A stretch of 64,000 nt of DNA from G965232465 sp965276005 (lineage in GTDB: Bacteria; Pseudomonadota; Alphaproteobacteria; JAQWUY01): positions 1,302,001-1,366,000 of the forward strand of contig OZ254962.1 in assembly GCA_965276005.1 (NCBI GenBank), in the 5' to 3' direction. Made by a program: the position numbers and the translations under genes. Shown here one piece after another: positions 8,314-17,088 of the stretch; the stretch's first letter is position 1, and each line of letters starts with the position of its first letter. Under the pieces are notes generated by a model, which did not search any database, was not told the DNA's origin, and worked only from the letters and a program-made list of their open reading frames with translations.

Positions 8314-10401
8314 ATGAAAACATTACGATTCGACACTGCCGAACACACTTTGGCAATTGCCCTGCCCAAAGACCGTATGGCACGGGTTATATATTGGGGC
8401 AGCTGTCTGCCCAAGCATACGGATTTACAAACTGTTATCGCTGCGATTACCCCCGATACGCCAAGCAACAGTACGGACGATATTGTCTATACCAGTGTCC
8501 TACCCGTCGATGGGGAATCGTATGCGGGTATGCCCGGACTATCGATTCGCAACACAGCAGGACAAGTATTATATCCAAACTTTGCCTATGACAGTGTCCG
8601 ACAAACGGACGCCAACACGCACATTATATACACGGACGATGTGCATGGATTAACCTATACCCTTTGTATTAGCGTACACAAACACAGCAATATATGCACC
8701 TTACAGGCACGACTACACAGCACAACCCCAGTGGTTGTCGATTGGTTTTCTGCCCCCGTATTGCCCGCCCCGATACATGCCGATATTATGATGGATTTTT
8801 CGGGGCGGTGGTGTGCAGAAATGCAGCCCAATACCGTACCATGGATAACAGGCGTACGGTATCGGGAAAGCCGCATGGGACGCAGCGATCACGCACATTA
8901 TCCCGCCCTTATCGTGCCCACCTGTGGGTATACGGAGCACAGCGGCGGGGTGTACGGGCTGCATTATGGCTGGTCTGGGGGACACCGTATGATTGCCGAA
9001 CAGCTACAAAATGGCACTCGCCAGATTCAATTCGGACATGCGGGCGGGTCGTATTGTACCGCAGACACCCAATTCGAAACCGCCCCGTTATATATAACCT
9101 ATACGGATCGAGGCATTAACGGTATGGCACAATCGTTTCGAACATGGGTTCGCAATCACCTTATGGGCGATAGATTTTTACAGACCCCCCGCCCGGTCAA
9201 TTATAATTGTTGGGAATCCGTGTATTTTGACCACAATGTGGCACACCTGCAACGCATCGCCGACAAAGTCCACGCCTTAGGAGCGGAACGGTTTGTCCTC
9301 GACGACGGGTGGTTTGGCATCCGCAACGACAGCAGTTCCGGTCTGGGCGATTGGGTCGTAAACCCGGACAAATTCCCCGATGGATTGACACCGCTGGTCG
9401 AGCATGTCAACGCACTGGGCATGCAATTTGGTATCTGGTTCGAACCGGAAATGATTAACCCCACCAGTGTACTAAACGCAACCCACCCCGAATGGGTGCT
9501 GGGATCGCAACGGCAAATCACCTCCCGGCGGCAATGGGTATTAAACATGGCACTACCCGAAGTACAACAGTACTTATACGACAAAATCGCCCATATATTA
9601 ACCGCATACAATGTGTCCTATATCAAATGGGACCACAACCGGGCGGTACCACAAGTGCGGGCAGAACACACACAAGGCACATACGCCCTATTGCAGCGAT
9701 TGACACAAGACTTTCCACTCGTCGACATCGAAACCTGTTGTTCGGGGGGCGGTCGTATGGATTATGGGATTTTACAATACGCCAAACGGGTATGGCTGTC
9801 AGATTGTAACGATGCCTATGAACGCTTAATCATGCAATACAACAGCAGTATATGGTTGCCAAACGACATTGTCGGGGCTCATGTAGGTCCCAGAACTAGC
9901 CACAGCACCGCCCGCACTGTCGACATGCACTTCCGGGCTTGGGTTGCCGCCAGCCGCCATATGGGATTCGAAATGGATCCCAACGAAGTAACAGAATCCG
10001 AAGCTGTACTCTTAAAAAAAGTCGTGCAATGGTACAAGGACAACCGAGACTGGATGTTTAATGGCATCAGTTATCGCCTGCCCATACAACAAGACACCAT
10101 TTTTCCAGAAATGACCATTAGCCAAAACGGTGAAAAATTTGTCGTGTTTATCGGACAATACAAGATGGCTAAAACCAGCCTACCGCACAGATTACAGCTC
10201 ATCGGACTAGATGCAGACGCCTCATATGACATACACATTGCCAACAAACACGACCTGCCGTGGTCTGTTGCCCGCAACAACACCACTGCATTACATCAAG
10301 GCACCGTCACTTTATCAGGGGCAACTTTAATGCAGGTGGGTATCGCACTGCCGGTCGCCGATCCCGGTACCATGATGGTCATCGAAGGTAAAAAAGTGTA
10401 A
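8314..10401 (+). CDS. Alpha-galactosidase, glycoside hydrolase family 36
   Basis: A 695-residue enzyme that removes terminal alpha-1,6-galactose from melibiose, raffinose-type sugars or galactomannan side chains. It shows the GH36 order: N-terminal beta-sandwich (1-~300), then the barrel with FVLDDGWFG, FGIWFEPEMI, YIKWDHNR (nucleophile Asp440), ETCCSGGGRMDYG and LSDCNDAYERL (the Asp497-Asp500 region holds the acid/base). Length is normal for GH36. No signal peptide, so it acts in the cytoplasm on imported sugar. The start has AAGGAAAG at 8301-8308. It stands alone, with no sugar transporter beside it. Confidence 0.92.
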   Translation: MKTLRFDTAEHTLAIALPKDRMARVIYWGSCLPKHTDLQTVIAAITPDTPSNSTDDIVYTSVLPVDGESYAGMPGLSIRNTAGQVLYPNFAYDSVRQTDANTHIIYTDDVHGLTYTLCISVHKHSNICTLQARLHSTTPVVVDWFSAPVLPAPIHADIMMDFSGRWCAEMQPNTVPWITGVRYRESRMGRSDHAHYPALIVPTCGYTEHSGGVYGLHYGWSGGHRMIAEQLQNGTRQIQFGHAGGSYCTADTQFETAPLYITYTDRGINGMAQSFRTWVRNHLMGDRFLQTPRPVNYNCWESVYFDHNVAHLQRIADKVHALGAERFVLDDGWFGIRNDSSSGLGDWVVNPDKFPDGLTPLVEHVNALGMQFGIWFEPEMINPTSVLNATHPEWVLGSQRQITSRRQWVLNMALPEVQQYLYDKIAHILTAYNVSYIKWDHNRAVPQVRAEHTQGTYALLQRLTQDFPLVDIETCCSGGGRMDYGILQYAKRVWLSDCNDAYERLIMQYNSSIWLPNDIVGAHVGPRTSHSTARTVDMHFRAWVAASRHMGFEMDPNEVTESEAVLLKKVVQWYKDNRDWMFNGISYRLPIQQDTIFPEMTISQNGEKFVVFIGQYKMAKTSLPHRLQLIGLDADASYDIHIANKHDLPWSVARNNTTALHQGTVTLSGATLMQVGIALPVADPGTMMVIEGKKV

Positions 10402-10500
10402 ATATGTATAGTTAATAAGTCATATTTATACATTTAATTTCAATAAGTTATGTAGCATAAATAAAAATTATAAAAAGGTGTGGATAAAATCTATTTTTTC

Positions 10501-10509
10501 TGGTATAAT
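10501..10509 (+). promoter_or_regulatory. Extended -10 promoter of the candidate 6S RNA
   Basis: TGG-TATAAT (10501-10509) is a perfect -10 with an extended TGn. The -35 region is weak (TGGATA at 10481). Transcription should begin near 10516. There is no protein gene on this strand downstream, so it points to an RNA gene. Confidence 0.6.
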
Positions 10510-10515
10510 GCCCCT

Positions 10516-10720
10516 ATGCACGACTCCACATGTTAGGGTGTGTTTTTATCCCAGGGGCTATACATTTCCTTTGGGGGGCGTCTCTGTTCAGCCTGTGGGT
10601 TGGATATATGCTCACCCACCTGTTTTTCTCAGGCTCTGAGGAAAAACCTACGACCCAACGGTGGGGTGGTGCTTCTTGTCGGGTGCGTGTCAAGTTTCTT
10701 TTACGGTTGTGGTGTGTGTT
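10516..10720 (+). ncRNA. ssrS: Candidate 6S RNA
   Basis: About 205 bases that fit exactly between a strong promoter and the convergent hexR stop codon. The ends can form a closing stem (ACTCCACA 10523-10530 with TGTGGTGT 10708-10715, one mismatch). The middle carries GTGGGT/ACCCAC (10595-10600 with 10614-10619) and a strong hairpin GTTTTT-CTCAG / CTGAG-G-AAAAAC (10622-10647), followed by AAAACCTACGACCCAAC, which resembles the apical region of E. coli 6S RNA. 6S RNA mimics an open promoter and binds housekeeping RNA polymerase. The identification rests on size, shape and this weak likeness; it could be another structured RNA. Confidence 0.42.
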
Positions 10721-10729
10721 GGTGCCCGG

Positions 10730-11560
10730 TTATTGCATTCTATGTTTAATGGTTTCTAGGTTTTGTTTGGCTTTGTCGCCCATGGCTATGGCTAAGCAGT
10801 TTATGATGATGTCGATGACTGCTAAAAATACGATTCTGGAGGACGATGGACGCATGGTACTGCGCGATTCTAGCAAAGTAATGTCCAACACCATATCGGC
10901 GGTGTTGGCAACGGGGCTGTTTTTACGGGTTAGGGCAATCACTTTTGTCCCCCGTTCACGGGCGATTCTTGCCGCTTGGACTACGCCTTTGTTGTTGCCC
11001 GATATAGAAGTGGCAAAAATCACATCTTTTGTGGTCGTGGTACAGGCGGTTGCCGCTTGAATGCTGGCATCGATACGGGCGGATGCGTACACCCCCAATC
11101 GGGTCAGATTCTTTTCGATTTCCTGTCCCAAAAACGACGAACCGCCGCCGCTGCTAAATATATATACCATATTGGCATTTTTTAGGGTATCGACAATGTG
11201 ATCTAACACGGTAACATCGATATTCTCATGTAAAATATACAGGGCATTTTGGGCTTTTGATACCACATTATAGATGACCTGTTGATGGGTTTTGGCACCC
11301 CCTTCCCGTTGCAAGAATCGCTGTCCTACATTGTTGTTATTGGCAAGGGCGATTTTTAAATCCTGCACCCCCCGCAGCCCAATAGCATGGCAAAATCGAG
11401 TGATCGTCGGCGGCGTCACATGGATTTTTTCCGCAATATTGGTGATCGAATTGTTAATAAAAAAAGTCGGATCCTCAAGCAATGCCCGTGCCACCAATAC
11501 TTGTGATTTGGTCAACATGTGCATAGTGCTTTGAATTTCTGATATAATGTCTAATTTCAT
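10730..11560 (-). CDS. hexR: RpiR-family transcriptional regulator, HexR-like
   Basis: A 276-residue regulator with an N-terminal RpiR-type helix-turn-helix (TPPTITRFCHAIGLRGVQDL, about residues 50-70) and a C-terminal SIS sugar-phosphate domain (about 120-260, with YIFSSGGGSSFLGQE). HexR proteins sense 2-keto-3-deoxy-6-phosphogluconate and control Entner-Doudoroff and gap genes. The gene is divergent from gap-pyk across a 293-base gap holding a HexR-like palindrome, which is the basis for the name. The start at 11560 has GGAAAG about 6 bases upstream; a TTG at 11581 would extend it by 7 residues without a ribosome site. Confidence 0.8.
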   Translation of the reverse strand: MKLDIISEIQSTMHMLTKSQVLVARALLEDPTFFINNSITNIAEKIHVTPPTITRFCHAIGLRGVQDLKIALANNNNVGQRFLQREGGAKTHQQVIYNVVSKAQNALYILHENIDVTVLDHIVDTLKNANMVYIFSSGGGSSFLGQEIEKNLTRLGVYASARIDASIQAATACTTTTKDVIFATSISGNNKGVVQAARIARERGTKVIALTRKNSPVANTADMVLDITLLESRSTMRPSSSRIVFLAVIDIIINCLAIAMGDKAKQNLETIKHRMQ

Positions 11561-11646
11561 CTTAGGCTTTCCACATCGCAAATTTTGTAAAAATGTGCGG
11601 GTGCGATTTTATAACGCACGCAATACACACACGATTTTAAAAATCT

Positions 11647-11676
11647 AGTATAGCATGGTTTTTATAACCTTTGTAA
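11647..11676 (-). promoter_or_regulatory. Candidate hexR promoter overlapping the operator
   Basis: On the minus strand, TTACAA (11671-11676) is followed after 18 bases by TATACT (11647-11652). The -35 box overlaps the palindrome at 11672-11686, so a bound HexR would block its own promoter. Confidence 0.45.
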
Positions 11677-11686
11677 ATTATTTACA
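11672..11686. promoter_or_regulatory. HexR-like operator
   Basis: TGTAAATTATTTACA is a 15-bp palindrome with perfect 7-bp arms. It closely resembles the published HexR consensus (TGTAAT, three bases, ATTACA type). It lies between the divergent hexR and gap genes, about 70 bases before the predicted gap transcription start. Confidence 0.65.
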
Positions 11687-11713
11687 TTGTTGCCCTTTGC
11701 CTGTAAAATATCA

Positions 11714-11742
11714 TTGCACAATTGCCGATGATATGGCATAAT
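11714..11742 (+). promoter_or_regulatory. Candidate gap-pyk promoter
   Basis: TTGCAC (11714-11719), a 17-base spacer and CATAAT (11737-11742). Transcription would start near 11749, about 105 bases before the gap start codon. Confidence 0.55.
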
Positions 11743-11853
11743 CTGAAACAATTTCACGCAAATATGGTGGCACGGGTTGTAATACTGTGCAACGGCATAT
11801 GCTTGCATACATAACAACACTATGATTCAATATTAAAGAAAGGAACATTTTCA

Positions 11854-12867
11854 ATGGTAAACATAGCAATAAATGGTTTCGGTCGTATCGGTCGTTTGGC
11901 AGTGCGGGCGTTGCTTGCCTCAAAAGCACGGGGGGAAAAGTCACACATAAACATAGTGTCGATAAACGATTTAAGCGGGGCACAGCTGGCGGCACACCTG
12001 TTAAAGTACGATTCGACGCATGGGACACTAGCAGCCGATATAACATATGGCGATGATTGGATAGATTTTGGACTGGGCAAGGTAAAATTCACCGCCGAAC
12101 GCACCCCCGCCGATTTGCCACACAAGACATTGGGCGTCGATGTGGTACAGGAATGTACCGGCATATTTACCAGCAAAGACAGTGCCGCCACCCACATTGC
12201 CGCAGGGGCAAAAAAGGTGATTATTTCCGCCCCCGGTAAACAGGTCGATGCCACCATCGTGTACGGTGTCAACCACCACATACTAACCCCAGACATGACG
12301 GTCATTTCCAATGCGTCTTGTACCACCAACTGTTTGGCACCGGTGGCAACGGTGTTACATGACATTGCCCGTATCAAAAGCGGTAATATGACAACCATAC
12401 ACGCCTATACGGGCGACCAACGCATTCTCGATACGGCACATACTGATTTCCGCCGTGCCCGATCCGCAGGCGGCAACATGATTCCCACTTCCACAGGAGC
12501 GGCAGAGGCAATCGGCTTGGTGATCCCGGATCTGATGGGCAAATTACAAGGATCTGCCATACGGGTACCAACACCAAATGTATCGTTTGTAGATTTTACC
12601 GCTATCGTAGAAAATGCGGTGTCTGTTACAGACATCAACACGGCAATGCAACACGCCTCAAAGGGGGCTTTAAAGGGCGTGCTTGGGTACTGTGATGCCC
12701 CGCTTGTATCTGGGGACTTTAACGGCTGTACACACAGTTCCATATTCGACACCAGTCAAACCCGAGTTATGGGGAAAAACCTGTTGCGAATTGGGGCATG
12801 GTACGACAACGAAACCGGTTTCGCAAACCGCATGAACGACACAACGGAGATATTTGCAAGCCTGTAA
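11854..12867 (+). CDS. gap: Glyceraldehyde-3-phosphate dehydrogenase
   Basis: A 337-residue enzyme that oxidises glyceraldehyde-3-phosphate to 1,3-bisphosphoglycerate with NAD. It has the Rossmann start INGFGRIGR, an Asp at 39 (SINDL) that fits NAD preference, and the active-site SNASCTTNCLAP with Cys156. The start has AAGAAAGGAAC upstream. It is followed 31 bases later by pyruvate kinase on the same strand, so the two form a glycolytic operon opposite hexR. Confidence 0.96.
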   Translation: MVNIAINGFGRIGRLAVRALLASKARGEKSHINIVSINDLSGAQLAAHLLKYDSTHGTLAADITYGDDWIDFGLGKVKFTAERTPADLPHKTLGVDVVQECTGIFTSKDSAATHIAAGAKKVIISAPGKQVDATIVYGVNHHILTPDMTVISNASCTTNCLAPVATVLHDIARIKSGNMTTIHAYTGDQRILDTAHTDFRRARSAGGNMIPTSTGAAEAIGLVIPDLMGKLQGSAIRVPTPNVSFVDFTAIVENAVSVTDINTAMQHASKGALKGVLGYCDAPLVSGDFNGCTHSSIFDTSQTRVMGKNLLRIGAWYDNETGFANRMNDTTEIFASL

Positions 12868-12898
12868 TCATACACTGTAAGCAATAAGGAGATTGCCT

Positions 12899-14320
12899 AT
12901 GCCCATTAAAAAGAACACAAAAATTGTTGCCACATTAGGTCCTGCCAGTAACAGCAAGGATAAAATAGCCGCCCTAGCCAAAGCCGGCTGTAATGTATTT
13001 CGTATGAATTTTTCGCATGGCGATCACAGCGTCCACCAGCAAGTATACACAAACATCCGTGAAGTGGAACAGCAATTGGGGCGACCGCTGGGTATATTAG
13101 CGGATTTACAAGGACCCAAAATTCGGGTGGCGACCTTTAAACAAGGTGCCATCGACTTGCTGACGGGACAGACATTTTGTTTTTATTTGAACGCCTATGA
13201 GGGGGATGACACCGGCGTACAGCTCCCCCACCCAGAAATTTTTACCACCGCCAAAGCGGGGGATACTTTGTTGGTAAACGATGGCAAAATCGCCCTAGTG
13301 ATTGTCGAAGCCACCAAAACTGAATTAAAATGTCAGGTTACCGTAGCAGGAACCATTTCCGACCGCAAAGGCGTTAATGTGCCAAATGCGGTGCTGCCCA
13401 TTTCTGCTATGACCGCAAAAGACCATAAAGATTTACAATTTGCCCTGTCCTTAGGTGTCGATTGGGTGGCGTTATCGTTCGTACAAACCGCCCAAGACAT
13501 GGTCGATGTGCGTAAAATTGTTGGCGACAAAGCGAAAGTTCTTGCCAAAATTGAAAAACCCTCAGCGGTGGCAGACATTGTCCATATTATTAAAGTGTCC
13601 GATGGTATTATGGTTGCCCGTGGCGATTTAGGGGTGGAGTGTCCGCTGCAAGATGTGCCCCTTGCCCAAAAGAAAATTATCCGGGAGTGCCGGGCTCAAG
13701 GCAAGCCGGTTATTGTGGCAACGCAAATGCTGGAATCGATGACCGAATCGCCTGTGCCGACACGGGCGGAAGTAAACGATGTGGCAAATGCTATCCTAGA
13801 CGGTGCCGATGCGGTGATGTTATCAGCGGAAACCGCTATGGGAGCACACCCAGCAGCAGCCGTACAAGTGATGTCGCAAATTGCCAAACGGGTCGAAGCC
13901 GATCGGGTCTATTATCAAGGCGTCAACGCCCAAAGTATCCCCATTGAAAAACAAGAGGCGGACGGTATGGCAAATGCGGTACTGGAAATGGCAAAATTCG
14001 TGTCCCACAATGCAATTACAGCGTTTACCACTACGGGAACAACCGCTGTACGGATTGCTAGGCTCCGTCCCCGCCGCCCGATTTTAACCCTAACCCCGTG
14101 CATTAAAACCGCCCGCTGGCTCAGTTTGGTATGGGGCTGTTATGCGGTGGTAACAGAAATTGAAACCATGCCCAAAGAAAGCATCATCCCCGCCGCTGCA
14201 CAAACCGTAAACGGTATTTTAAAACCAGAAGACACCATCATAGTAACCGCCGGTCTGCCGTTTGGCACCCCAAATAAAGCCAATTTGATGCAAGTGGTTA
14301 AAATTAAAGATTATTTATGA
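12899..14320 (+). CDS. pyk: Pyruvate kinase
   Basis: A 473-residue enzyme converting phosphoenolpyruvate and ADP to pyruvate and ATP. Family motifs in order: TKIVATLGPASN, CNVFRMNFSHG, ADLQGPKIRV, VLAKIEKPSAV, IMVARGDLGVE and QMLESM. The ATG at 12899 has a perfect AAGGAG at 12886-12891 with 7 bases between; a TTG at 12893 is too close. Full length, downstream of gap, presumably under the same HexR-linked promoter. Confidence 0.96.
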   Translation: MPIKKNTKIVATLGPASNSKDKIAALAKAGCNVFRMNFSHGDHSVHQQVYTNIREVEQQLGRPLGILADLQGPKIRVATFKQGAIDLLTGQTFCFYLNAYEGDDTGVQLPHPEIFTTAKAGDTLLVNDGKIALVIVEATKTELKCQVTVAGTISDRKGVNVPNAVLPISAMTAKDHKDLQFALSLGVDWVALSFVQTAQDMVDVRKIVGDKAKVLAKIEKPSAVADIVHIIKVSDGIMVARGDLGVECPLQDVPLAQKKIIRECRAQGKPVIVATQMLESMTESPVPTRAEVNDVANAILDGADAVMLSAETAMGAHPAAAVQVMSQIAKRVEADRVYYQGVNAQSIPIEKQEADGMANAVLEMAKFVSHNAITAFTTTGTTAVRIARLRPRRPILTLTPCIKTARWLSLVWGCYAVVTEIETMPKESIIPAAAQTVNGILKPEDTIIVTAGLPFGTPNKANLMQVVKIKDYL

Positions 14321-14334
14321 TAATATCCAAATAA

Positions 14335-14355
14335 TAAAAAGCGGTTACAACCGCT
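14335..14355 (-). terminator. Terminator-like hairpin facing the minus strand
   Basis: AGCGGTT-AC-AACCGCT (14340-14355) is the same palindrome as at 8182-8197. Its A run lies on the 5' side, so the poly-U tail exists only on the minus strand, where no gene needs it. It may be the remnant of a dispersed repeat between pyk and rph. Confidence 0.4.
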
Positions 14356-14392
14356 GGTACATAACAACAAACACAGAAAGAGAGAAAAAATT

Positions 14393-15145
14393 ATGACACA
14401 AGACAATACGGATATTATATACCGCACCGATCGAGACGATACGGCGTTGCGGTCTGTGCATATGACATTGGGGTTTAATCCCTATGCGGAGGGGTCGTGT
14501 TTGATTGAGATGGGGGATACCCATGTGGTGTGTAACGCCACCTTTGAAAATCGGGTACCGCCGTTTTTACGGGGACAGGGCAAGGGCTGGATTACCGCTG
14601 AATACGGCATGTTGCCCCGTTCTACCCACAACCGTATGCACCGCAAAAAGACCCTTGAATCTGGACGCACTCAAGAAATCCAACGGCTTATAGGGCGGTC
14701 GTTGCGGGCGGTTGTCGACACGCACAAAATGGGCGAAACGCAAGTGCTTATCGACTGTGATGTTATCCAAGCCGATGGCGGTACCCGTACCGCAGCGATT
14801 ACTGGGGCGTTTGTTGCCTTGCAATTGGCACAACAGTACGCTCTCGATAACGGGTTGTTGTGTACACCGTTTATTGTCGACAGCGTATCGGCAATATCGT
14901 GCGGTATTGTGGGCGAGCGGTTTTTGCTGGATTTAGAGTATACGGAAGACAGCAACGCCACCGCCGATGCCAACTTTGTCCTAACCGGCAGCGGTAACAT
15001 CGTCGAAGTGCAAGCCACTGCCGAACAATTTGCGTTTAGCCGTACCGACATGAATACCCTATTCGAGTTGGCACAACAAGGCTGTCGGCAATTGCGGGAT
15101 ATGCAGCAGCACGCCTTGCAACAGTACAGCTCCCACAGAAGATAA
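14393..15145 (+). CDS. rph: Ribonuclease PH
   Basis: A 250-residue phosphorolytic 3'-5' exoribonuclease that trims tRNA 3' ends. It shows the RNase PH pattern from the start: HMTLGFNPYAEGSCLIEMG, RGQGKGWITAEYGMLPRST, the Arg-rich GRTQEIQRLIGRSLRAV and VLIDCDVIQADGGTRTA. Normal length. It is followed 9 bases later by rdgB and then hemW, a common rph-rdgB-hemW string in alphaproteobacteria. Confidence 0.95.
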   Translation: MTQDNTDIIYRTDRDDTALRSVHMTLGFNPYAEGSCLIEMGDTHVVCNATFENRVPPFLRGQGKGWITAEYGMLPRSTHNRMHRKKTLESGRTQEIQRLIGRSLRAVVDTHKMGETQVLIDCDVIQADGGTRTAAITGAFVALQLAQQYALDNGLLCTPFIVDSVSAISCGIVGERFLLDLEYTEDSNATADANFVLTGSGNIVEVQATAEQFAFSRTDMNTLFELAQQGCRQLRDMQQHALQQYSSHRR

Positions 15146-15154
15146 TAGAGAACA

Positions 15155-15784
15155 ATGGGGAACAACACTAAGATGAATTTGCGTAATGCCCATATCGTGC
15201 TGGCGACCCACAACACGGGTAAGATTCCAGAAATTGCCGCTCTTGTTACCCCTTATGGCTGTACGGTTGCCACCGCCTCCACATACGGTGTGCCTGAGCC
15301 GGTGGAAGATGGCACTTCGTTTCGGCAAAACGCCCTTATCAAAGCCCGCCACACCGCCCGTATCAGCAAACACATTGCCTTAGCAGACGACAGCGGTTTG
15401 TGTGTCGTTGCCCTAAACAACGCCCCCGGTATATATTCCGCCCGCTATGCGGGGGACGATAAAGACTTTACGGTGGCAATAGACAAAATCCAAGCTGAAC
15501 TCGAAGCCATAAACGCCACAGATTTAAAAGACTTGCGGGCATTTTTTATCTGTGCCTTAGCCCTAGTACACCCGCACACGGGCGAACAACAGGTATTTCA
15601 AGGGGAAGTACACGGCACTTGGGTATATCCCCCCCGGGGAGATAAAGGGTTTGGCTACGATCCGGCGTTTATGCCCGATGGCTACCAAATAACCTTTGCG
15701 GAAATGGCAGCAGAACGCAAACATGCCATATCGCACCGGGCGGCGGCGTTTCATAAAATGAAGGCGGCATGTTTTGACGGCTGA
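15155..15784 (+). CDS. rdgB: XTP/dITP diphosphatase (RdgB/HAM1)
   Basis: A 209-residue house-cleaning enzyme that hydrolyses non-canonical purine nucleotides (dITP, XTP). It carries LATHNTGKIPEIAAL at the N-terminus, LADDSGLCV and GIYSARYAG in the middle and the C-terminal HRAAAFHKM. The first ATG is at 15155; ATG 15173 (MNLRNAH) has GGGGA upstream and is an alternative. Its last 11 bases overlap the hemW start. Confidence 0.94.
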   Translation: MGNNTKMNLRNAHIVLATHNTGKIPEIAALVTPYGCTVATASTYGVPEPVEDGTSFRQNALIKARHTARISKHIALADDSGLCVVALNNAPGIYSARYAGDDKDFTVAIDKIQAELEAINATDLKDLRAFFICALALVHPHTGEQQVFQGEVHGTWVYPPRGDKGFGYDPAFMPDGYQITFAEMAAERKHAISHRAAAFHKMKAACFDG

Positions 15785-16925
15785 TTTGGGCGTATATGTA
15801 CATTGGCCATTTTGTCGCAAAAAATGCCCGTATTGCGATTTTAATTCCCATGTAAGACGCACACCCATTGACGAAGCCGCTTATATAAATGCCTTTATCC
15901 GTGACATTACCCAAGACGCCCACCGCATCGACAACCGCCCGTTAACCAGTATATTTTTTGGCGGCGGTACGCCATCGCTGATACACCCCCGTACAGTCGA
16001 AGCGATCATAGACACTTTGCAAAGGCAATTTGGATTCCACAATACCATTGAAATTACCCTCGAAGCCAATCCCACTTCGGTCGAATCGCAAAAATTTGCC
16101 GATTTTAAAACGGCGGGGGTCAATCGGGTATCTTTGGGGGTACAGTCCCTAAACGATACGGATTTAAAAATGTTGGGGCGGGAACACTCCGCTGCAGAGG
16201 CTCTACGAGCGGTACACATCGCCCAACGGCACTTTTGCCGCTGGTCGTTCGATATGATATACACCCGCCCCAACCAAACCGTATCCGCTTGGCAGCAAGA
16301 ACTTAAAACCGCCGTCACCCATATTGGCGGACATGTGTCCCTGTACCAATTAACCATCGAACAGGGTACGGATTTTCACCGCCAATACACCCGGGGCGAT
16401 CTGGTTTTGCCCGCCGATGACATCGGTGCAGAAATGTACACCACCACCACCGCATATTTACAGAGCTTGGGGTATCAGGCATATGAAGTATCGAATTATG
16501 CTCTCCCCGGCGACGAAAGCCGCCACAATCTTATATATTGGACATACGGGGATTATATGGGTATCGGTGCGGGGGCACATGGGCGATTAACCGCCCTAAA
16601 CGGCAAGAAATACGCCACCGTTCGTCACCGCTTGCCAGAAAAGTGGATAAAAGATGGTGTATATGCCACCAACACCTCCCTCGACGCACACACACAAGCC
16701 GCTGAAGCGGTGTTAATGGGGCTGCGACTACAACAGGGAATACACATCGAAACCATCGAACGCATATTGGGCGATTCCATATACACCATATTCGATACAC
16801 ACCGCCTGCAAGTCTGCGTACAACAAGGATTATTACACATCGACAGCCACATAAAAACCACACAACAAGGGCGATTGACCTTAGATACCCTATTGGGATA
16901 TATTTTCAAAGCCAAAAAAACTTGA
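15774..16925 (+). CDS. hemW: Radical SAM haem chaperone HemW
   Basis: A 383-residue radical SAM protein of the HemW/HemN-like family. The [4Fe-4S] motif is CRKKCPYC (Cys14, Cys18, Cys21), followed by FFGGGTPSLI, EITLEANPTS, GVNRVSLGVQSLND and the later GIGAGAHGR. HemW binds haem and hands it to respiratory proteins; older annotations call it coproporphyrinogen oxidase-like. The start is a TTG inside the end of rdgB; no ATG precedes the conserved VYVHWPFC, so a non-ATG start and translational coupling are likely. Confidence 0.92.
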   Translation: MTADLGVYVHWPFCRKKCPYCDFNSHVRRTPIDEAAYINAFIRDITQDAHRIDNRPLTSIFFGGGTPSLIHPRTVEAIIDTLQRQFGFHNTIEITLEANPTSVESQKFADFKTAGVNRVSLGVQSLNDTDLKMLGREHSAAEALRAVHIAQRHFCRWSFDMIYTRPNQTVSAWQQELKTAVTHIGGHVSLYQLTIEQGTDFHRQYTRGDLVLPADDIGAEMYTTTTAYLQSLGYQAYEVSNYALPGDESRHNLIYWTYGDYMGIGAGAHGRLTALNGKKYATVRHRLPEKWIKDGVYATNTSLDAHTQAAEAVLMGLRLQQGIHIETIERILGDSIYTIFDTHRLQVCVQQGLLHIDSHIKTTQQGRLTLDTLLGYIFKAKKT

Positions 16926-16950
16926 CCCCTGTTTACATGTTGAGTATAAT
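16922..16950 (+). promoter_or_regulatory. Strong promoter of the first inverse autotransporter
   Basis: TTGACC (16922-16927), exactly 17 bases, then a perfect TATAAT (16945-16950). It begins right at the hemW stop codon. The predicted leader is about 130 bases and can form a CCACC/GGTGG hairpin near 17010-17025. Confidence 0.8.
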
Positions 16951-17088
16951 GCGGCTGTGTTGCGTTTTGTCAAAAACATTTTGCAATGTACCGCTTGAAT
17001 AATCCACCCCATAGGAAACAGGTGGAGGATTTAGGTCATTGCACATAACGCATTTAGGTATAGGTTTATCGTAACAAAGGAAACGGGA

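Noticed and set aside
7785..8468. A 227-codon minus-strand frame and several plus-strand frames across the repeat
   Set aside because: They only read through the palindromic repeats and the antisense of neighbouring genes; residues are Arg/Cys-rich and repetitive with no family pattern and no ribosome site.
10530..11060. A 176-codon plus-strand frame
   Set aside because: Its first half overlaps the structured RNA candidate and the second half is antisense to hexR; no conserved protein features.
14335..14355. Terminator of pyk on the plus strand
   Set aside because: The hairpin is perfect but the plus strand lacks a T run after it; the poly-U side is on the minus strand.
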